DNA of 64,000 nt from Mesotoga sp. BH458_6_3_2_1 (GTDB lineage: Bacteria > Thermotogota > Thermotogae > Petrotogales > Kosmotogaceae): contig NZ_JFHL01000027.1 in the NCBI RefSeq assembly GCF_003664995.1, forward strand, positions 27,286 through 91,285, in the 5' to 3' direction. Below, piece after piece: positions 1-8,838 of the stretch (within the stretch, counting starts at the first letter, position 1; each line of letters starts with the position of its first letter). The notes beneath the pieces are model-generated. The model had not been told where the DNA came from and did not search any database. It worked only from the letters and a program-made list of their open reading frames with translations. Both the position numbers and the translations under genes were made by a program.

Positions 1-598
1 CAATTCAGTCATTCCGACAAAGTTCCTGGTCGGAATCTTAATGCTATTGCTTCACGTTTCTCATCGGCGAACGGAGAACCATTCAACGACCAACCAGTTT
101 CTTTTGCTCTTACGAACCTCCAACCACCAACCTCCGACCCCGGCCTATTTTACAACTCACAACTTGGAACTTGCAGCCGATCTTTTGCTCTTCCAACCTC
201 TGACCACTGACCTCTAACCTCGGTTTCTTTCGAAGCCCAGATCCTGAACAGGAGCATTTCAGGATGACAAAATAAGTTCGTTCTAATCAGATTACTTTAG
301 TTTGCTCGCTCTTTTTCTTTGGTTTTTGCCTCCTGGTGCGCAAGCGCCAGCATCACTTTTGATCTTGATGCCACCAACCTGCTACCCCCGACCACGTTCT
401 TTCAACAGTAATGCTAAACCATTTTCGCTCTGTAAACAAGTTTTTCCTGGCATACTTATAGGGAACTATAGTTGAATAAGATCAATGAGCAACGATATTG
501 GAGTTTATGTATATTCATACTATACAAATAGATAATTGACAATACAAGTCTCCAGAATTTAGAATGGTAGTGTATTCATAATTGAGGAGCAGATATAG
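1..598. repeat. Composite dispersed-repeat remnant, then promoter region of nagZ
   Basis: No gene is visible. Bases 11-36 form a hairpin (ATTCCGAC, 10-nt loop, GTCGGAAT) followed by the same downstream text found near 27.1, 42.7, 51.8, 54.2, 63.5 and 63.8 kb. Bases 110-230 are a C-rich tract of CCAACC/CCGACC words. Around 240-268 lies another hairpin (ATCCTGAA...TTCAGGAT). Bases 333-350 form a 7-bp stem (CTGGTGC/GCGCCAG) closed by a GCAA tetraloop and followed by CATCACTT, matching the tandem hairpin arrays at 51.5 and 54.9 kb. The last 150 bases are AT-rich and hold the promoter of the next operon. Confidence 0.7.
536..565 (+). promoter_or_regulatory. Putative sigma-70 promoter of the nagZ-murQ operon
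   Basis: TTGACA at 536-541 and TAGAAT at 560-565 are separated by 18 bp, and a GAGGAG ribosome site precedes the nagZ ATG at 599. Just upstream a small inverted repeat, GTAT-N4-ATAC (509-520), and a 10-bp palindrome AACTATAGTT (464-473) could bind the GntR regulator encoded in the operon. The operator role is a guess. Confidence 0.5.
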
Positions 599-2137
599 AT
601 GAATCTAGATGAGGCCGTAGGACGGCTCTTTCTGATTGGAATTCCAGGTCCTGAGATCGATAGCGAGACCGAAAAGACTCTTCGAGAAGTAAAGCCAGGT
701 GCTGTTATTCTCTTCTCGAAAAACATCGTTGATTCAGCACAGATAAGAAACCTAGTCAATGAAATTGAAAGAGTTCTGGGATTCAAGCCCGCAATAGCTA
801 CAGATCAGGAAGGTGGAATAGTCAGCAGACTTAGGGAGGGCTTCTCCGTTTCTCCGGGTGCGATGGCGATAGCGGCCACTGGAGATGTTGAAAATTCATC
901 AATTGCCGGGAGAATTATGGCTAGAGAGATGAATGCAGTCGGAATCAATTGGAACCTTGCTCCGGTTGTTGATATCAATTGTAATCCGAGAAACCCGGGT
1001 ATCGGCGTTAGAAGTTTTGGCGATTCTCCTGATCAGGTAATAGCATATGCCAAAGCCTTTGTCGAGTCAATGAGAATCGGAGGAGTAATGAGCTGTCTGA
1101 AACATTTTCCTGGTAAGGGGAGGGCAGATGTTGATGCTCATCTAGATCTTCCTACTCTTGATGTATCGTTTTCCACGCTGGACTCTTTCGAGCTCAGGCC
1201 ATTTAGGGAGATTTCGGCAGATTCAATTATGCCTTCTCACATATACTTTCCTCAGCTTCAGGCCTCCCGGGTTCCGGCATCGATGTCGAGAGAGATACTG
1301 ACGGATCTTGCAAGGAACGTGCTGAATTATCAGGGGGTTCTTGTTGCAGATGATCTTGGTATGGGTGGAGTGAGCAATTATTTCTCACCTGAGGAGGCCG
1401 CCATCGAGGGCCTCAAGAACGGAATGGACTACCTTACTTACTGCCATGAACCGGAAATTCAGAGGAGAGTTAAGAGGTATTTGACGAGGAAGATCGAAAG
1501 ATCCTCCGAGCTAGAAGCCCGATTGCAGGAGTCGCTTAAGAGGGTGGAGAGTTTCAGGATGAAGGCGGTAACATTTGAGAAAAACTCGCTTGATGAGATC
1601 TCTTCCTCTGAAAATCAGAGGGCGATGCAGGAGATCTCAGACAGATCAATAACAGCTATTCTCGATGATAAGTCTCTCCTCCCTCTGTCTCTCAGCAGTG
1701 TAAGTGCTATTTACTCTGTGAGACTCTCTAGATTAGTTCAGGTAGAGGACGGTCCTCAAAGAGGTATTCCCAAAGTTGCAAAGGAGATTGCTCAGATGGT
1801 CGATTGCCCGGTGATAGATTATGCAGCTGGAATGACAGTTGAAGAAGCAAATGAGTTGGTTTCAAGTGCCCCGAGAAAGGGTATAAGAGTAGTCTTCACG
1901 GAGAATGCTCACCTCCATGATGGGCAAAGAGAATTCCTCATGAGGCTTTCGCAGAGAACAGGAAGAACATTGGTGATAGCTTTGAGAAATCCATATGATG
2001 CTTTCATAAAAGGTGTGAACAACTGCGTTCTAAGTTATGGTTACGAAGGAGTCTCGCAGAGGAGTATCCTTAAAGCCATTAAGGGAAGGATAGCTGCCGA
2101 AGGAAAACTGCCGGTTAGCATACCGCAGGAGGTCTGA
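599..2137 (+). CDS. nagZ: Beta-N-acetylhexosaminidase, glycoside hydrolase family 3 (NagZ-like)
   Basis: Predicted cytoplasmic GH3 beta-N-acetylglucosaminidase that releases GlcNAc from GlcNAc-MurNAc-type fragments. The TIM-barrel domain spans roughly residues 1-330. KHFPG (168-172) is followed by the NagZ-type Asp179-x-His181 dyad, the acid/base arrangement typical of NagZ rather than of beta-glucosidases. The nucleophile is expected to be Asp251 in ADDLGM. A C-terminal domain of about 170 residues follows, as in two-domain Firmicutes NagZ. No signal peptide is visible, so it should act inside the cell on imported sugars. It is the first gene of an operon with murQ (1-nt gap), a GntR regulator and a sugar kinase. 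The ATG at 599 has a GAGGAG site 10 nt upstream. Confidence 0.9.
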   Translation: MNLDEAVGRLFLIGIPGPEIDSETEKTLREVKPGAVILFSKNIVDSAQIRNLVNEIERVLGFKPAIATDQEGGIVSRLREGFSVSPGAMAIAATGDVENSSIAGRIMAREMNAVGINWNLAPVVDINCNPRNPGIGVRSFGDSPDQVIAYAKAFVESMRIGGVMSCLKHFPGKGRADVDAHLDLPTLDVSFSTLDSFELRPFREISADSIMPSHIYFPQLQASRVPASMSREILTDLARNVLNYQGVLVADDLGMGGVSNYFSPEEAAIEGLKNGMDYLTYCHEPEIQRRVKRYLTRKIERSSELEARLQESLKRVESFRMKAVTFEKNSLDEISSSENQRAMQEISDRSITAILDDKSLLPLSLSSVSAIYSVRLSRLVQVEDGPQRGIPKVAKEIAQMVDCPVIDYAAGMTVEEANELVSSAPRKGIRVVFTENAHLHDGQREFLMRLSQRTGRTLVIALRNPYDAFIKGVNNCVLSYGYEGVSQRSILKAIKGRIAAEGKLPVSIPQEV

Positions 2138-2138
2138 G

Positions 2139-3047
2139 ATGAAGTTTGATAAGCTGGAAACAGAGGGAGCCAATCCCAGGACAAAGAATTTAGATGAACT
2201 ATCAACTTACGAGATGCTTAGAATAATGAATGAAGAGGATGCAACAGTTCCTTTATCAGTGAGAGAAGTCCTTGAAGAAGTGGCTAATGCTGTTGAGCAC
2301 TGTGTGAACTCCATTGAATCAGGTGGAAGAATAGTATATGCCGGTGCGGGCACTAGTGGTCGACTAGGAGTGCTGGATGCGGCAGAAGTCGTTCCCACTT
2401 TCGGCGTTTCGAAAGACCTGTTCGTAACTATGATAGCCGGGGGCCAGGAAGCTCTCGCAAACGCCGTCGAGCAAGCCGAGGACAGTATCGAGTTAGGTGA
2501 GGAAGAGGCAAAAAAGGCAGGGATAACTGAGAAGGACGCGGTAGTAGGTATCTCGGCATCGGGACGGACGCCTTATGTTGAAGGAATACTGAAGTACGCT
2601 AGAAAGCAGGGAGCCAAAACGATCATAATTTGTAATGTTGGAAAACCTTATCTCGCAGAGTTTGCCGATGTGACAATAGCGATAAGAACCGGTGCTGAAG
2701 TAGTAACTGGTAGCACGAGATTGAAAGCCGGTACGGCTCAGAAGCTGGTTCTTAATATGATAAGTACTATCACTATGGTAAAGGTTGGCAGAGTCTTTGG
2801 GAACTATATGATAGGGGTGAAGATCCTCAATCGAAAGTTGGTCGATAGAGCAACTAGAATAGTCTCTGAGATTAGCGATCTCTCTTATGAAGAGTCAGAG
2901 AAGATATTGGAGGCCTCCGGCCGGGAAGTTCCACTCGCCATTCTTATGGCATTAACTGGACTTGATAAGAAAGAATGCGAGGAATCTTTGAAGCGTAATA
3001 GGGGTCATGTGCGCTCGGCTCTCAAAGAACTCGGAGGAGTGCGTTGA
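2139..3047 (+). CDS. murQ: N-acetylmuramic acid 6-phosphate etherase
   Basis: Cytoplasmic SIS-domain etherase that splits the D-lactyl ether of MurNAc-6-phosphate to give GlcNAc-6-phosphate and D-lactate. The 302-residue length is normal. The family signature GAGTSGRLGVLDAAE ends at Glu83, and a second acidic residue is at Glu114 (EQAED); both numbers coincide with the catalytic glutamates described for E. coli MurQ. SASGRTPYV near residue 140 is the second SIS phosphosugar-binding loop, and the C-terminal helical part (about 245-300) is present. It follows nagZ by one base and its stop overlaps the TTG start of the GntR gene (TTGA), so the genes are translationally coupled. Its presence fixes the pathway as MurNAc catabolism. 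Confidence 0.95.
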   Translation: MKFDKLETEGANPRTKNLDELSTYEMLRIMNEEDATVPLSVREVLEEVANAVEHCVNSIESGGRIVYAGAGTSGRLGVLDAAEVVPTFGVSKDLFVTMIAGGQEALANAVEQAEDSIELGEEEAKKAGITEKDAVVGISASGRTPYVEGILKYARKQGAKTIIICNVGKPYLAEFADVTIAIRTGAEVVTGSTRLKAGTAQKLVLNMISTITMVKVGRVFGNYMIGVKILNRKLVDRATRIVSEISDLSYEESEKILEASGREVPLAILMALTGLDKKECEESLKRNRGHVRSALKELGGVR

Positions 3048-3769
3048 GAGAAACCGGCACACCGGTTTACTACCGGATTTATAAGGAGCTGAAGCGTCGA
3101 ATAAGTAAGGGAGTCTATTCGAAGAAGATTCCAACCGAAAAGGAACTCTGCAATGAATTCAGCGTCAGTAGGCTTACTCTAAGAAGGGCACTTGATGAGC
3201 TCAAGAGAGAGGCTGTAATTGAGTCATCGAAGGGTCGTGGAACATTCGTTGTTGAACGGAAACACGAGGAGAGCATCAGCGCGCTAACCGGTTTCACTGA
3301 GGAGGCAGCTAGAGAAAAGCTTAAAGCCAGCTCAATAGTGTTGAGTGTTGGCCTTGTTGTTCCTCCTGATGAAATTGCTAAGAACTTTGGTGTTCCGGCA
3401 AATGGTATGGTGGTGTTTCTCCATAGAGTCAGATATCTGAATGACGAACCATACGGAATTGAGATGGCTTATTTGAATCCTCTGGTAGATATCAGGATCC
3501 TCAACATAGTCAGCAGAGATATGAGTGTAGAGTCTCTGTATGCTATTCTAAAGAATGAATTGTCACTAGTCCTTGATCACGCTCAGGAAAACATTGAAGT
3601 ATGCAGACTTTCCAAAGAAGAGGCATTTCATCTTAGTGTAGAAGAGGGAAGTTACGGTATAGCTCGTGAAAGACAGACATTTACAAATAATAACCTTTGT
3701 GTTGAAGTAGTCAGATCCGTATATAGAGGTGATCGTTACAGACTGAAGGTTGTGAGGAGAGTAGAATGA
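3044..3769 (+). CDS. GntR-family (HutC/UTRA) transcriptional regulator
   Basis: One-component sugar-responsive repressor. Residues 1-70 form the winged-helix domain (EKELCNEFSVSRLTLRRAL is the recognition region; GRGTFV is the wing), and residues 85-240 form a UTRA effector domain. Regulators of this subgroup, such as NagR/YvoA and MurR-like proteins, usually bind phosphorylated amino sugars. Placement between murQ and the kinase suggests MurNAc-6-P or GlcNAc-6-P as the signal; this is inference. The start is TTG at 3044, overlapping the murQ stop, with GGAGGAG upstream inside murQ. The stop overlaps the next ATG (ATGA). Possible targets are the promoter at 536-565 and the palindrome at 8875-8890. 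Confidence 0.85.
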   Translation: MRETGTPVYYRIYKELKRRISKGVYSKKIPTEKELCNEFSVSRLTLRRALDELKREAVIESSKGRGTFVVERKHEESISALTGFTEEAAREKLKASSIVLSVGLVVPPDEIAKNFGVPANGMVVFLHRVRYLNDEPYGIEMAYLNPLVDIRILNIVSRDMSVESLYAILKNELSLVLDHAQENIEVCRLSKEEAFHLSVEEGSYGIARERQTFTNNNLCVEVVRSVYRGDRYRLKVVRRVE

Positions 3770-4632
3770 GCAAGAAGATACTTGCGATGGACGGCGGCGG
3801 TACCACTCTTAGAGTAACTGCCATTTCAAGTGAAGGGAAGAAAAGGAAGAGTTATGCCACGGGAGTAAATATTACTGCAGTTAGTTCCAGTAATCTTATA
3901 TCGATCTTCTCACTAGTACGAGACGATATTTGGGTTCCGGACGTCATACTTGCGGCTTTTTCCGGTGCTGGAGATAGAATCCGCGAAGGAAAGTTGAGAC
4001 AGGCGTTGGAATCTGTTTTCAGAGACTCGGAAATTGAGGTAATTATGGATATTGAAGGTCTTTATAGAGCTGCGGTCGGCGAAGAAAGAGGTGTTGTTGT
4101 TGTCTCAGGTACTGGTTCAACGGTCTATGGTCATGACTGTGCAGGTGTAGCGGTGAAGTCCGGTGGCTGGGGACACATTTTTGATGATGAGGGAAGCGCC
4201 TACTGGATCTCGAAAGAGTTGATCACCGCTTCTCTAAAGTACAGGGATGAACTGATTCCTCACGATCCCGTTTTCGATCAACTTGTCGATTTCTTTGAAA
4301 CGGATAACATAGAAGAACTCGTCAATCTCACGCTTCTGCCCGACATGAAGACAAAGATTGCTTCTTTTAGTAAAGTTGCACTGGAAGATCCGTCCGAATT
4401 GGTTAAGATTGTAGCGGATAAAGGGATCGGAATACTTGCCAAGAGAACCCTCAGAGTTCTTGAAAGAACCGGAGAGGTTGACACAATACACACCTTTGGC
4501 GGTTCTTTTGCCTCCGCCTATTACTATGAAAGATTCTCGGAGATGATAAACAATCACAGAACCTCGTTTTTCACTGGGAATGTTGATGAGATACTGGCCG
4601 AGCAGATGTTCGAGAAGCTCAATAGATCCTGA
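3766..4632 (+). CDS. BadF/BadG-family N-acetyl amino-sugar kinase (MurK-like)
   Basis: ASKHA-fold sugar kinase of 288 residues. MDGGGTTLRVTA (residues 8-19) is the phosphate-1 loop, VSGTGSTVYG the phosphate-2 region, and GGWGHIFDDEGSAYWIS the typical BadF/BadG sugar-kinase segment. Enzymes of this group include the GlcNAc/MurNAc kinase MurK of Clostridium acetobutylicum and human GlcNAc kinase. In this operon it would phosphorylate MurNAc (and possibly GlcNAc) at C6 to feed MurQ, replacing the phosphorylating PTS used in E. coli and Bacillus. It starts in an ATGA overlap with the regulator and its 3' end overlaps the convergent namZ gene by 14 bp. Substrate is inferred from context; the kinase family is clear. 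Confidence 0.85.
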   Translation: MSKKILAMDGGGTTLRVTAISSEGKKRKSYATGVNITAVSSSNLISIFSLVRDDIWVPDVILAAFSGAGDRIREGKLRQALESVFRDSEIEVIMDIEGLYRAAVGEERGVVVVSGTGSTVYGHDCAGVAVKSGGWGHIFDDEGSAYWISKELITASLKYRDELIPHDPVFDQLVDFFETDNIEELVNLTLLPDMKTKIASFSKVALEDPSELVKIVADKGIGILAKRTLRVLERTGEVDTIHTFGGSFASAYYYERFSEMINNHRTSFFTGNVDEILAEQMFEKLNRS

Positions 4633-5794
4633 ACTCTTTCACTAGATTCTCGAACTCTCTTTGCTCATCTTTCCACAGTCTGGAAAGTTCGGCGGCCGTG
4701 GCTCCTTCAAGGAGTCTTTCTCTATACTGCTCATCGCCCATTATCAGGTCGAAATGGTGCCTGCCGTCCCACATCTTGTTCAGGGGGATACTGGTCCCGT
4801 GATAATGCACATCCCAGTCAAATTCCTCCGGCCACAATCTTATTAGAGTGGCGATTATGTCTAAAGCAAGTTCCAAGGGTTTAATGGCGTTTCTATCTGT
4901 AACATAGAACTCAAGACCATTACAAGACTGGTCGTGCAGCTTGAATGCCCCTGGAATGAAACTCCTCTCTCTGAAGGTAACACCTGGATGATCATGCTTT
5001 TTCAGTTCCTTGTAAAGCGATGTTGAGTCAATCCATGGCGCTCCTATGTATTTGAAGGGATGAACTGTTCCGCGCCCCATGGATAGGTTCGTGCCCTCGA
5101 AGAGGCAGAAACCCGAGTAGAGTATTGCATGCTCAAGAGAGGGTATATTCGGGGAAGGTGTGCTCCACAGGTGACCGGTTTCATCATAGTACATATACTT
5201 CTCGTAATTCTCCATTGGCACCACTGTGAGAACTGCACCGATATCGAAGACCTTGTTGAAGTACTTTGCCACCTCACCAACGGTCATTCCATACCTTAGG
5301 GCAAGACCGTACCCTCCGACAATGCTGTCTAGCCTCTTCTTAATTGTAGGACCCACGATCTTGCTTGAAAGAGGATCCGGCCTGTCGAGGACAACTACCT
5401 CTATTCCCCTTTTCGCACATTCCTCCATTGAATAGACAAGAGAATAGAGATACGTATAAAATCGGAGTCCAACATCTTGAATATCGTAAATGAAGGCATC
5501 GATTCCGGAAAGCATTTCCTCCGTCGGTCGTATCACATCTCCGAAGAGTGAATAGATCGGTATACCATATTTTGGGTCCACCGCGTTGTCGACGCTAACT
5601 CCATCGGCCGCGGCTCCCGAGATACCATGCTCGGGTCCGAACAGCTTCACGATGTTGAACCCCCGGTTCAGCATAAGGTCAACGTTGATTTTCAGATCCC
5701 CGTTTACACCGCTTGAGTTCGTCAGCAACCCGATCCGTTTCTTTTTTAGTTTGTCGCTATCTAATAGACAGTCGATTCCAAGCTTCACTTTCAT
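4619..5794 (-). CDS. namZ: Exo-beta-N-acetylmuramidase (NamZ/YbbC, DUF1343, GH171)
   Basis: Member of the DUF1343 family, of which Bacillus subtilis NamZ (YbbC) was shown to remove MurNAc from the non-reducing end of glycan fragments. Typical segments are GLLTNSSG near the N terminus, LFGPEHGISG, FIYDIQDVGLRFYTY, VVLDRPDP and EGTNLSMGRGT. Unlike secreted homologues, no signal peptide is visible, so a cytoplasmic role on imported fragments is likely. The ATG at 5794 is preferred over a GTG nine bases upstream because a GAGG site lies 8 nt before it. It is the last gene of the ABC importer operon, starting about 10 bases after the permease stop, and overlaps the kinase gene tail to tail. Confidence 0.85.
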   Translation of the reverse strand: MKVKLGIDCLLDSDKLKKKRIGLLTNSSGVNGDLKINVDLMLNRGFNIVKLFGPEHGISGAAADGVSVDNAVDPKYGIPIYSLFGDVIRPTEEMLSGIDAFIYDIQDVGLRFYTYLYSLVYSMEECAKRGIEVVVLDRPDPLSSKIVGPTIKKRLDSIVGGYGLALRYGMTVGEVAKYFNKVFDIGAVLTVVPMENYEKYMYYDETGHLWSTPSPNIPSLEHAILYSGFCLFEGTNLSMGRGTVHPFKYIGAPWIDSTSLYKELKKHDHPGVTFRERSFIPGAFKLHDQSCNGLEFYVTDRNAIKPLELALDIIATLIRLWPEEFDWDVHYHGTSIPLNKMWDGRHHFDLIMGDEQYRERLLEGATAAELSRLWKDEQREFENLVKEFRIY

Positions 5795-5804
5795 ACCCAG
5801 CACC

Positions 5805-6632
5805 TCACTTTATTGCTCCCTGTGTCATGCCCGTTATGAACTGCCTGGAGAACAACAGGAAGAGTATTATCGTTGGAGCGACGGCAAGCGTAAGTCCCGA
5901 GAACAACAGATGCCACTGGTTAACATACTCCCCGAAGAAGATTGAAACGGCAAGAGTTATGGTCGCCTTCGATCTGTCCGTGATGAAAATAAGCGGGAAG
6001 AAGAAGTCGTTCCATACGTTGACGAAGCTCACGATAGATACTATGGAGAGGGCTGGTTTGACCAGAGGAAGAATGATTCTCCAGTAAATCTGCATCGGAG
6101 AGGCGCCGTCAATTCTAGCCGCTTCTGAAAGTTCGTTAGGGACTCCGTCAATGAAGTTCTTCAGAAGAAAGACGGAGAAAGGTATGTTGATTGAAGTGTA
6201 GATAATTATCAGTCCCAGTAGTGAGTTCGTCAGATCGAAATTCCTCATGAGTATAAATATAGGGATAATCGCGAGTCTTGCTGGAAATGCGAGACCGAGC
6301 ATCGAATAAATGAATAGGAACCTTCTTCCCTTGAAAGTATATTTAGAAATCGCAAAGGCGAACATTGATGAGACGATTACAATACCAATGACGGAAGTAC
6401 CGGCAACAATCAGACTGTTCTTGTAACCCGTCCCTATTCCAGCCTGCTGCCATGCCTTCGAATAGTTTTCAAACAGGACTTTCGACGGGAATGAAAACGG
6501 CTGCATATAGATCTCTCTCATTGATTTGAGCGAGTTCATGATCATAATGAAAAAGGGAACTAGAATGATCAAACAGTAAACGGCCAGAAGGAAGTAGACA
6601 ACGATTTTTCCGAAAAGACTAAGCTTCAACAT
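5805..6632 (-). CDS. Carbohydrate ABC transporter permease, MalG type
   Basis: Inner-membrane permease (275 residues) of the CUT1 sugar ABC family. Six hydrophobic segments are visible, the first at about residues 12-33. The cytoplasmic EAA loop reads EAARIDGASPMQIYWRIILPL (about 166-186), which docks onto the ATPase. It pairs with the MalF-type permease just upstream (3-base gap) and the binding protein before it. No ATPase gene lies in the cluster, so it probably uses a shared MsmX/MalK-like ATPase encoded elsewhere. The setting suggests a MurNAc- or GlcNAc-containing saccharide as cargo. Confidence 0.9.
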   Translation of the reverse strand: MLKLSLFGKIVVYFLLAVYCLIILVPFFIMIMNSLKSMREIYMQPFSFPSKVLFENYSKAWQQAGIGTGYKNSLIVAGTSVIGIVIVSSMFAFAISKYTFKGRRFLFIYSMLGLAFPARLAIIPIFILMRNFDLTNSLLGLIIIYTSINIPFSVFLLKNFIDGVPNELSEAARIDGASPMQIYWRIILPLVKPALSIVSIVSFVNVWNDFFFPLIFITDRSKATITLAVSIFFGEYVNQWHLLFSGLTLAVAPTIILFLLFSRQFITGMTQGAIK

Positions 6633-6635
6633 ATT

Positions 6636-7538
6636 TCAAACACCCCTCTGCCTTTTCTCAACAATATACACATACAGTATTGATACGGGCATGACTATGG
6701 CAAAAATAAAGACTGTTACCGAAGCTCCCAGCCCCATGTCAACGGCCCCACTTCCAAGCCCCCCGAAGGCCGTCCTGTAGAAAAGCGTCCCGAGAACGTC
6801 CGTAGATCTGTAAGGACCGGCTTGAACACCTTCCAGAGCGTACACCATGTCGAATATATTGAAACTCCAGATGAAAAGGAGAATTGCTAGCGTCCTGAAT
6901 GTGGAGAATGCCAGCGGAAAGATGATTCTCCAGGTTATCTTCCAGTTGTTAGCTCCATCGATATAGGCGGCTTCTATCAGTTCGGGCGAAATATCCAGTA
7001 TCGCCGCCAGAATTACAAGTACATAGAATCCAAGATTTCTCCAGACATTTACTAGTATGATTGTTGTGAGGGCCGTACTGGCATTACCGAGCCATGGTTG
7101 GGCCAGCTTACCAAGTCCTATTAGTCTGAGAAACTGGTTTACGAGGCCAGCCTGAGGATTTAGGAAGAGAACCCACATGAAGCCGACAAGAACAAGGGGT
7201 ATCATATTCGGGATATATGTGACTACCCTGAATGCTCCAGCCCCCTTTATCTTGCTTGCAAGCATCAAAGCGATTAAAAAGCCCAGTCCAAGTTCTAGAA
7301 TCGTGAGCAGAATAAAGAAGTAGACATTGTGGAAGAAGGCGTTGAACAGCTCCTTGGAAAAGCTTCCGGAGAAGAGAGTCTGGAAGTTCTTAAGTCCAAC
7401 GAAGGTTCTAGCCCCCACGCCTGACCAACTGAAGAAGCTCAGAATCAAGCTGTCAAACAGCGGGTAGATTATAAATACTGAATACAGGATTAGAGCAGGT
7501 AAGATGAAGACGAGAAGGTATCTGAGTTTTATTTGCAT
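6636..7538 (-). CDS. Carbohydrate ABC transporter permease, MalF type
   Basis: Inner-membrane CUT1 permease of 300 residues with six predicted membrane spans, the first at about 8-30. The EAA loop is EAAYIDGANNWKITWRIIFPL (about 187-207). It forms the heterodimeric channel with the MalG-type partner encoded immediately downstream. It is separated from the binding-protein gene by about 60 bases that contain a strong 8-bp hairpin (7562-7581), a common arrangement that lets the binding protein be made in excess of the membrane parts. Confidence 0.9.
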   Translation of the reverse strand: MQIKLRYLLVFILPALILYSVFIIYPLFDSLILSFFSWSGVGARTFVGLKNFQTLFSGSFSKELFNAFFHNVYFFILLTILELGLGFLIALMLASKIKGAGAFRVVTYIPNMIPLVLVGFMWVLFLNPQAGLVNQFLRLIGLGKLAQPWLGNASTALTTIILVNVWRNLGFYVLVILAAILDISPELIEAAYIDGANNWKITWRIIFPLAFSTFRTLAILLFIWSFNIFDMVYALEGVQAGPYRSTDVLGTLFYRTAFGGLGSGAVDMGLGASVTVFIFAIVMPVSILYVYIVEKRQRGV

Positions 7539-7561
7539 CTTCGTTCTCCTCTATAAACTCC

Positions 7562-7581
7562 TCCCCGCCTACCGGCGGGGA
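7562..7581 (-). terminator. Intra-operon stem-loop between binding protein and permease genes
   Basis: TCCCCGCC (7562-7569) and GGCGGGGA (7574-7581) pair as an 8-bp GC stem with a 4-nt TACC loop. On the coding strand it lies about 20 bases past the binding-protein stop and is followed by GGAGTTTATAG, so a T-run is weak. It is most likely a partial terminator or mRNA-stabilising element that raises the amount of binding protein relative to permeases. Confidence 0.6.
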
Positions 7582-7599
7582 AGAGGTGGAATAATGCAA

Positions 7600-8838
7600 T
7601 TACTTATTCATCAAAGGTGGATACCACTGAGATATTGCATCCTGAGCCATCTGTGAGAGTCCTTCGGGGGTAAGCTGACCTGCGTAAAGAGCTTGCATTC
7701 CCGGGCTTAGGACGTCGTCATACAGAGAAGGCTTCTGTGTCGTGAAGACAGATCCTACCCAGTAGACCCATGGAGAAGCATTGTTGTTGTAGACATCTAG
7801 AACTTCTTCCAGCAGAGGATCCGGTGGAATCGATGCTCCGACAACGGCAGGGATATTGTAGGTGATTCCTGCGAATATCGTACCGAATTCAGGTGTCGCG
7901 CAGAACTTGATTATCTCTTTGGAATCTTCGAGATTCTTGACGTTAGATGAAAGCGCTATGGCTCCGTCGAGATAAGTGTAGGCATATGGTGTCTGGTCCT
8001 CGGTAAGTGGTGGAACCATGAAGTATCCGACATTCAGATCGGGATTCAGATCTTTCCATGTCTGATAACCCCAGGCGCCGTAGAATACCATCGCTGCCTG
8101 GCCGAAGGCAAATGCCGCGTCCTGGTCGACGGTCGTGTTTCCCATGAAACCATCCTGATAATAAACCTTCAGGTCGTTGAGCCTTTTGTTCAGATCAGTG
8201 AACTTTGGATCAAGGAAGTTCGTTTCGCCGTCTGTTAGCGCCTTTATCCAGTCGGGTCCAAGAACACTGACACCACAGGAAGCGTGCTGCATCGTGAGTG
8301 CCCAAGCTTCCTTTCCATAAAGGAAGAAAGGCGTGATTCCCTTGTTCTTGACAACTTCGGCGTTGGCGACTAATTCATCCCATGTTGCAGGTTCCTCTAG
8401 TCCGAATTCTTCGTAGTAGTCTTTGTTGTAGAATATTCCAACTACCTGAACTGCGAAGGGAACTCCGTAGACCTTGTCTTCCCAGGTGACTGAATTCAGT
8501 GAGGCCTGCGGGAAGTTCGACATATCCGTGAACTCATCTATCGGAAGATAGAGCCCGTTCTCGATAAGAACTTGAGTTCTTCCTCCGGGAAGTCTTCTGG
8601 AGTAAACGATATCCGGACCTTCACCGGTCTGGAGAGCAAGGGCGACCTTTGAATCGTATTCCGTCGGCGCAAATGCCGTGTATTCGATCGTGATGTCGAG
8701 ACCTTTGCTCTTCAAGGCCGCTTCGACTTCTTTCCAAACCTGAGCGTCCTGAGTTCGCCAGCTCCAGATGGTAACTTTGCCGGCAAATGCACTTACTGCA
8801 ATGATCGCGACCAAAGCCAGTAACAAGAATTTCTTCAT
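7600..8838 (-). CDS. Extracellular solute-binding protein, family 1 (sugar ABC importer)
   Basis: Periplasmic/cell-surface binding protein of 412 residues that captures the sugar for the two permeases downstream. A signal peptide of about 19 residues (hydrophobic LLLALVAIIAVSAFA, cleavage after AFA) is followed by KVTIWSWR, the usual first strand of family-1 binding proteins. Lobe signatures GIFYNKDYYEEFGLEEPATW and GAWGYQTWKDLNP are clear. The ATG is preceded by GGAGGGGAAAGT. It is the first gene of the operon ending in namZ, so the ligand is predicted to be a MurNAc-containing saccharide; the sequence alone does not prove the ligand. Confidence 0.9.
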   Translation of the reverse strand: MKKFLLLALVAIIAVSAFAGKVTIWSWRTQDAQVWKEVEAALKSKGLDITIEYTAFAPTEYDSKVALALQTGEGPDIVYSRRLPGGRTQVLIENGLYLPIDEFTDMSNFPQASLNSVTWEDKVYGVPFAVQVVGIFYNKDYYEEFGLEEPATWDELVANAEVVKNKGITPFFLYGKEAWALTMQHASCGVSVLGPDWIKALTDGETNFLDPKFTDLNKRLNDLKVYYQDGFMGNTTVDQDAAFAFGQAAMVFYGAWGYQTWKDLNPDLNVGYFMVPPLTEDQTPYAYTYLDGAIALSSNVKNLEDSKEIIKFCATPEFGTIFAGITYNIPAVVGASIPPDPLLEEVLDVYNNNASPWVYWVGSVFTTQKPSLYDDVLSPGMQALYAGQLTPEGLSQMAQDAISQWYPPLMNK

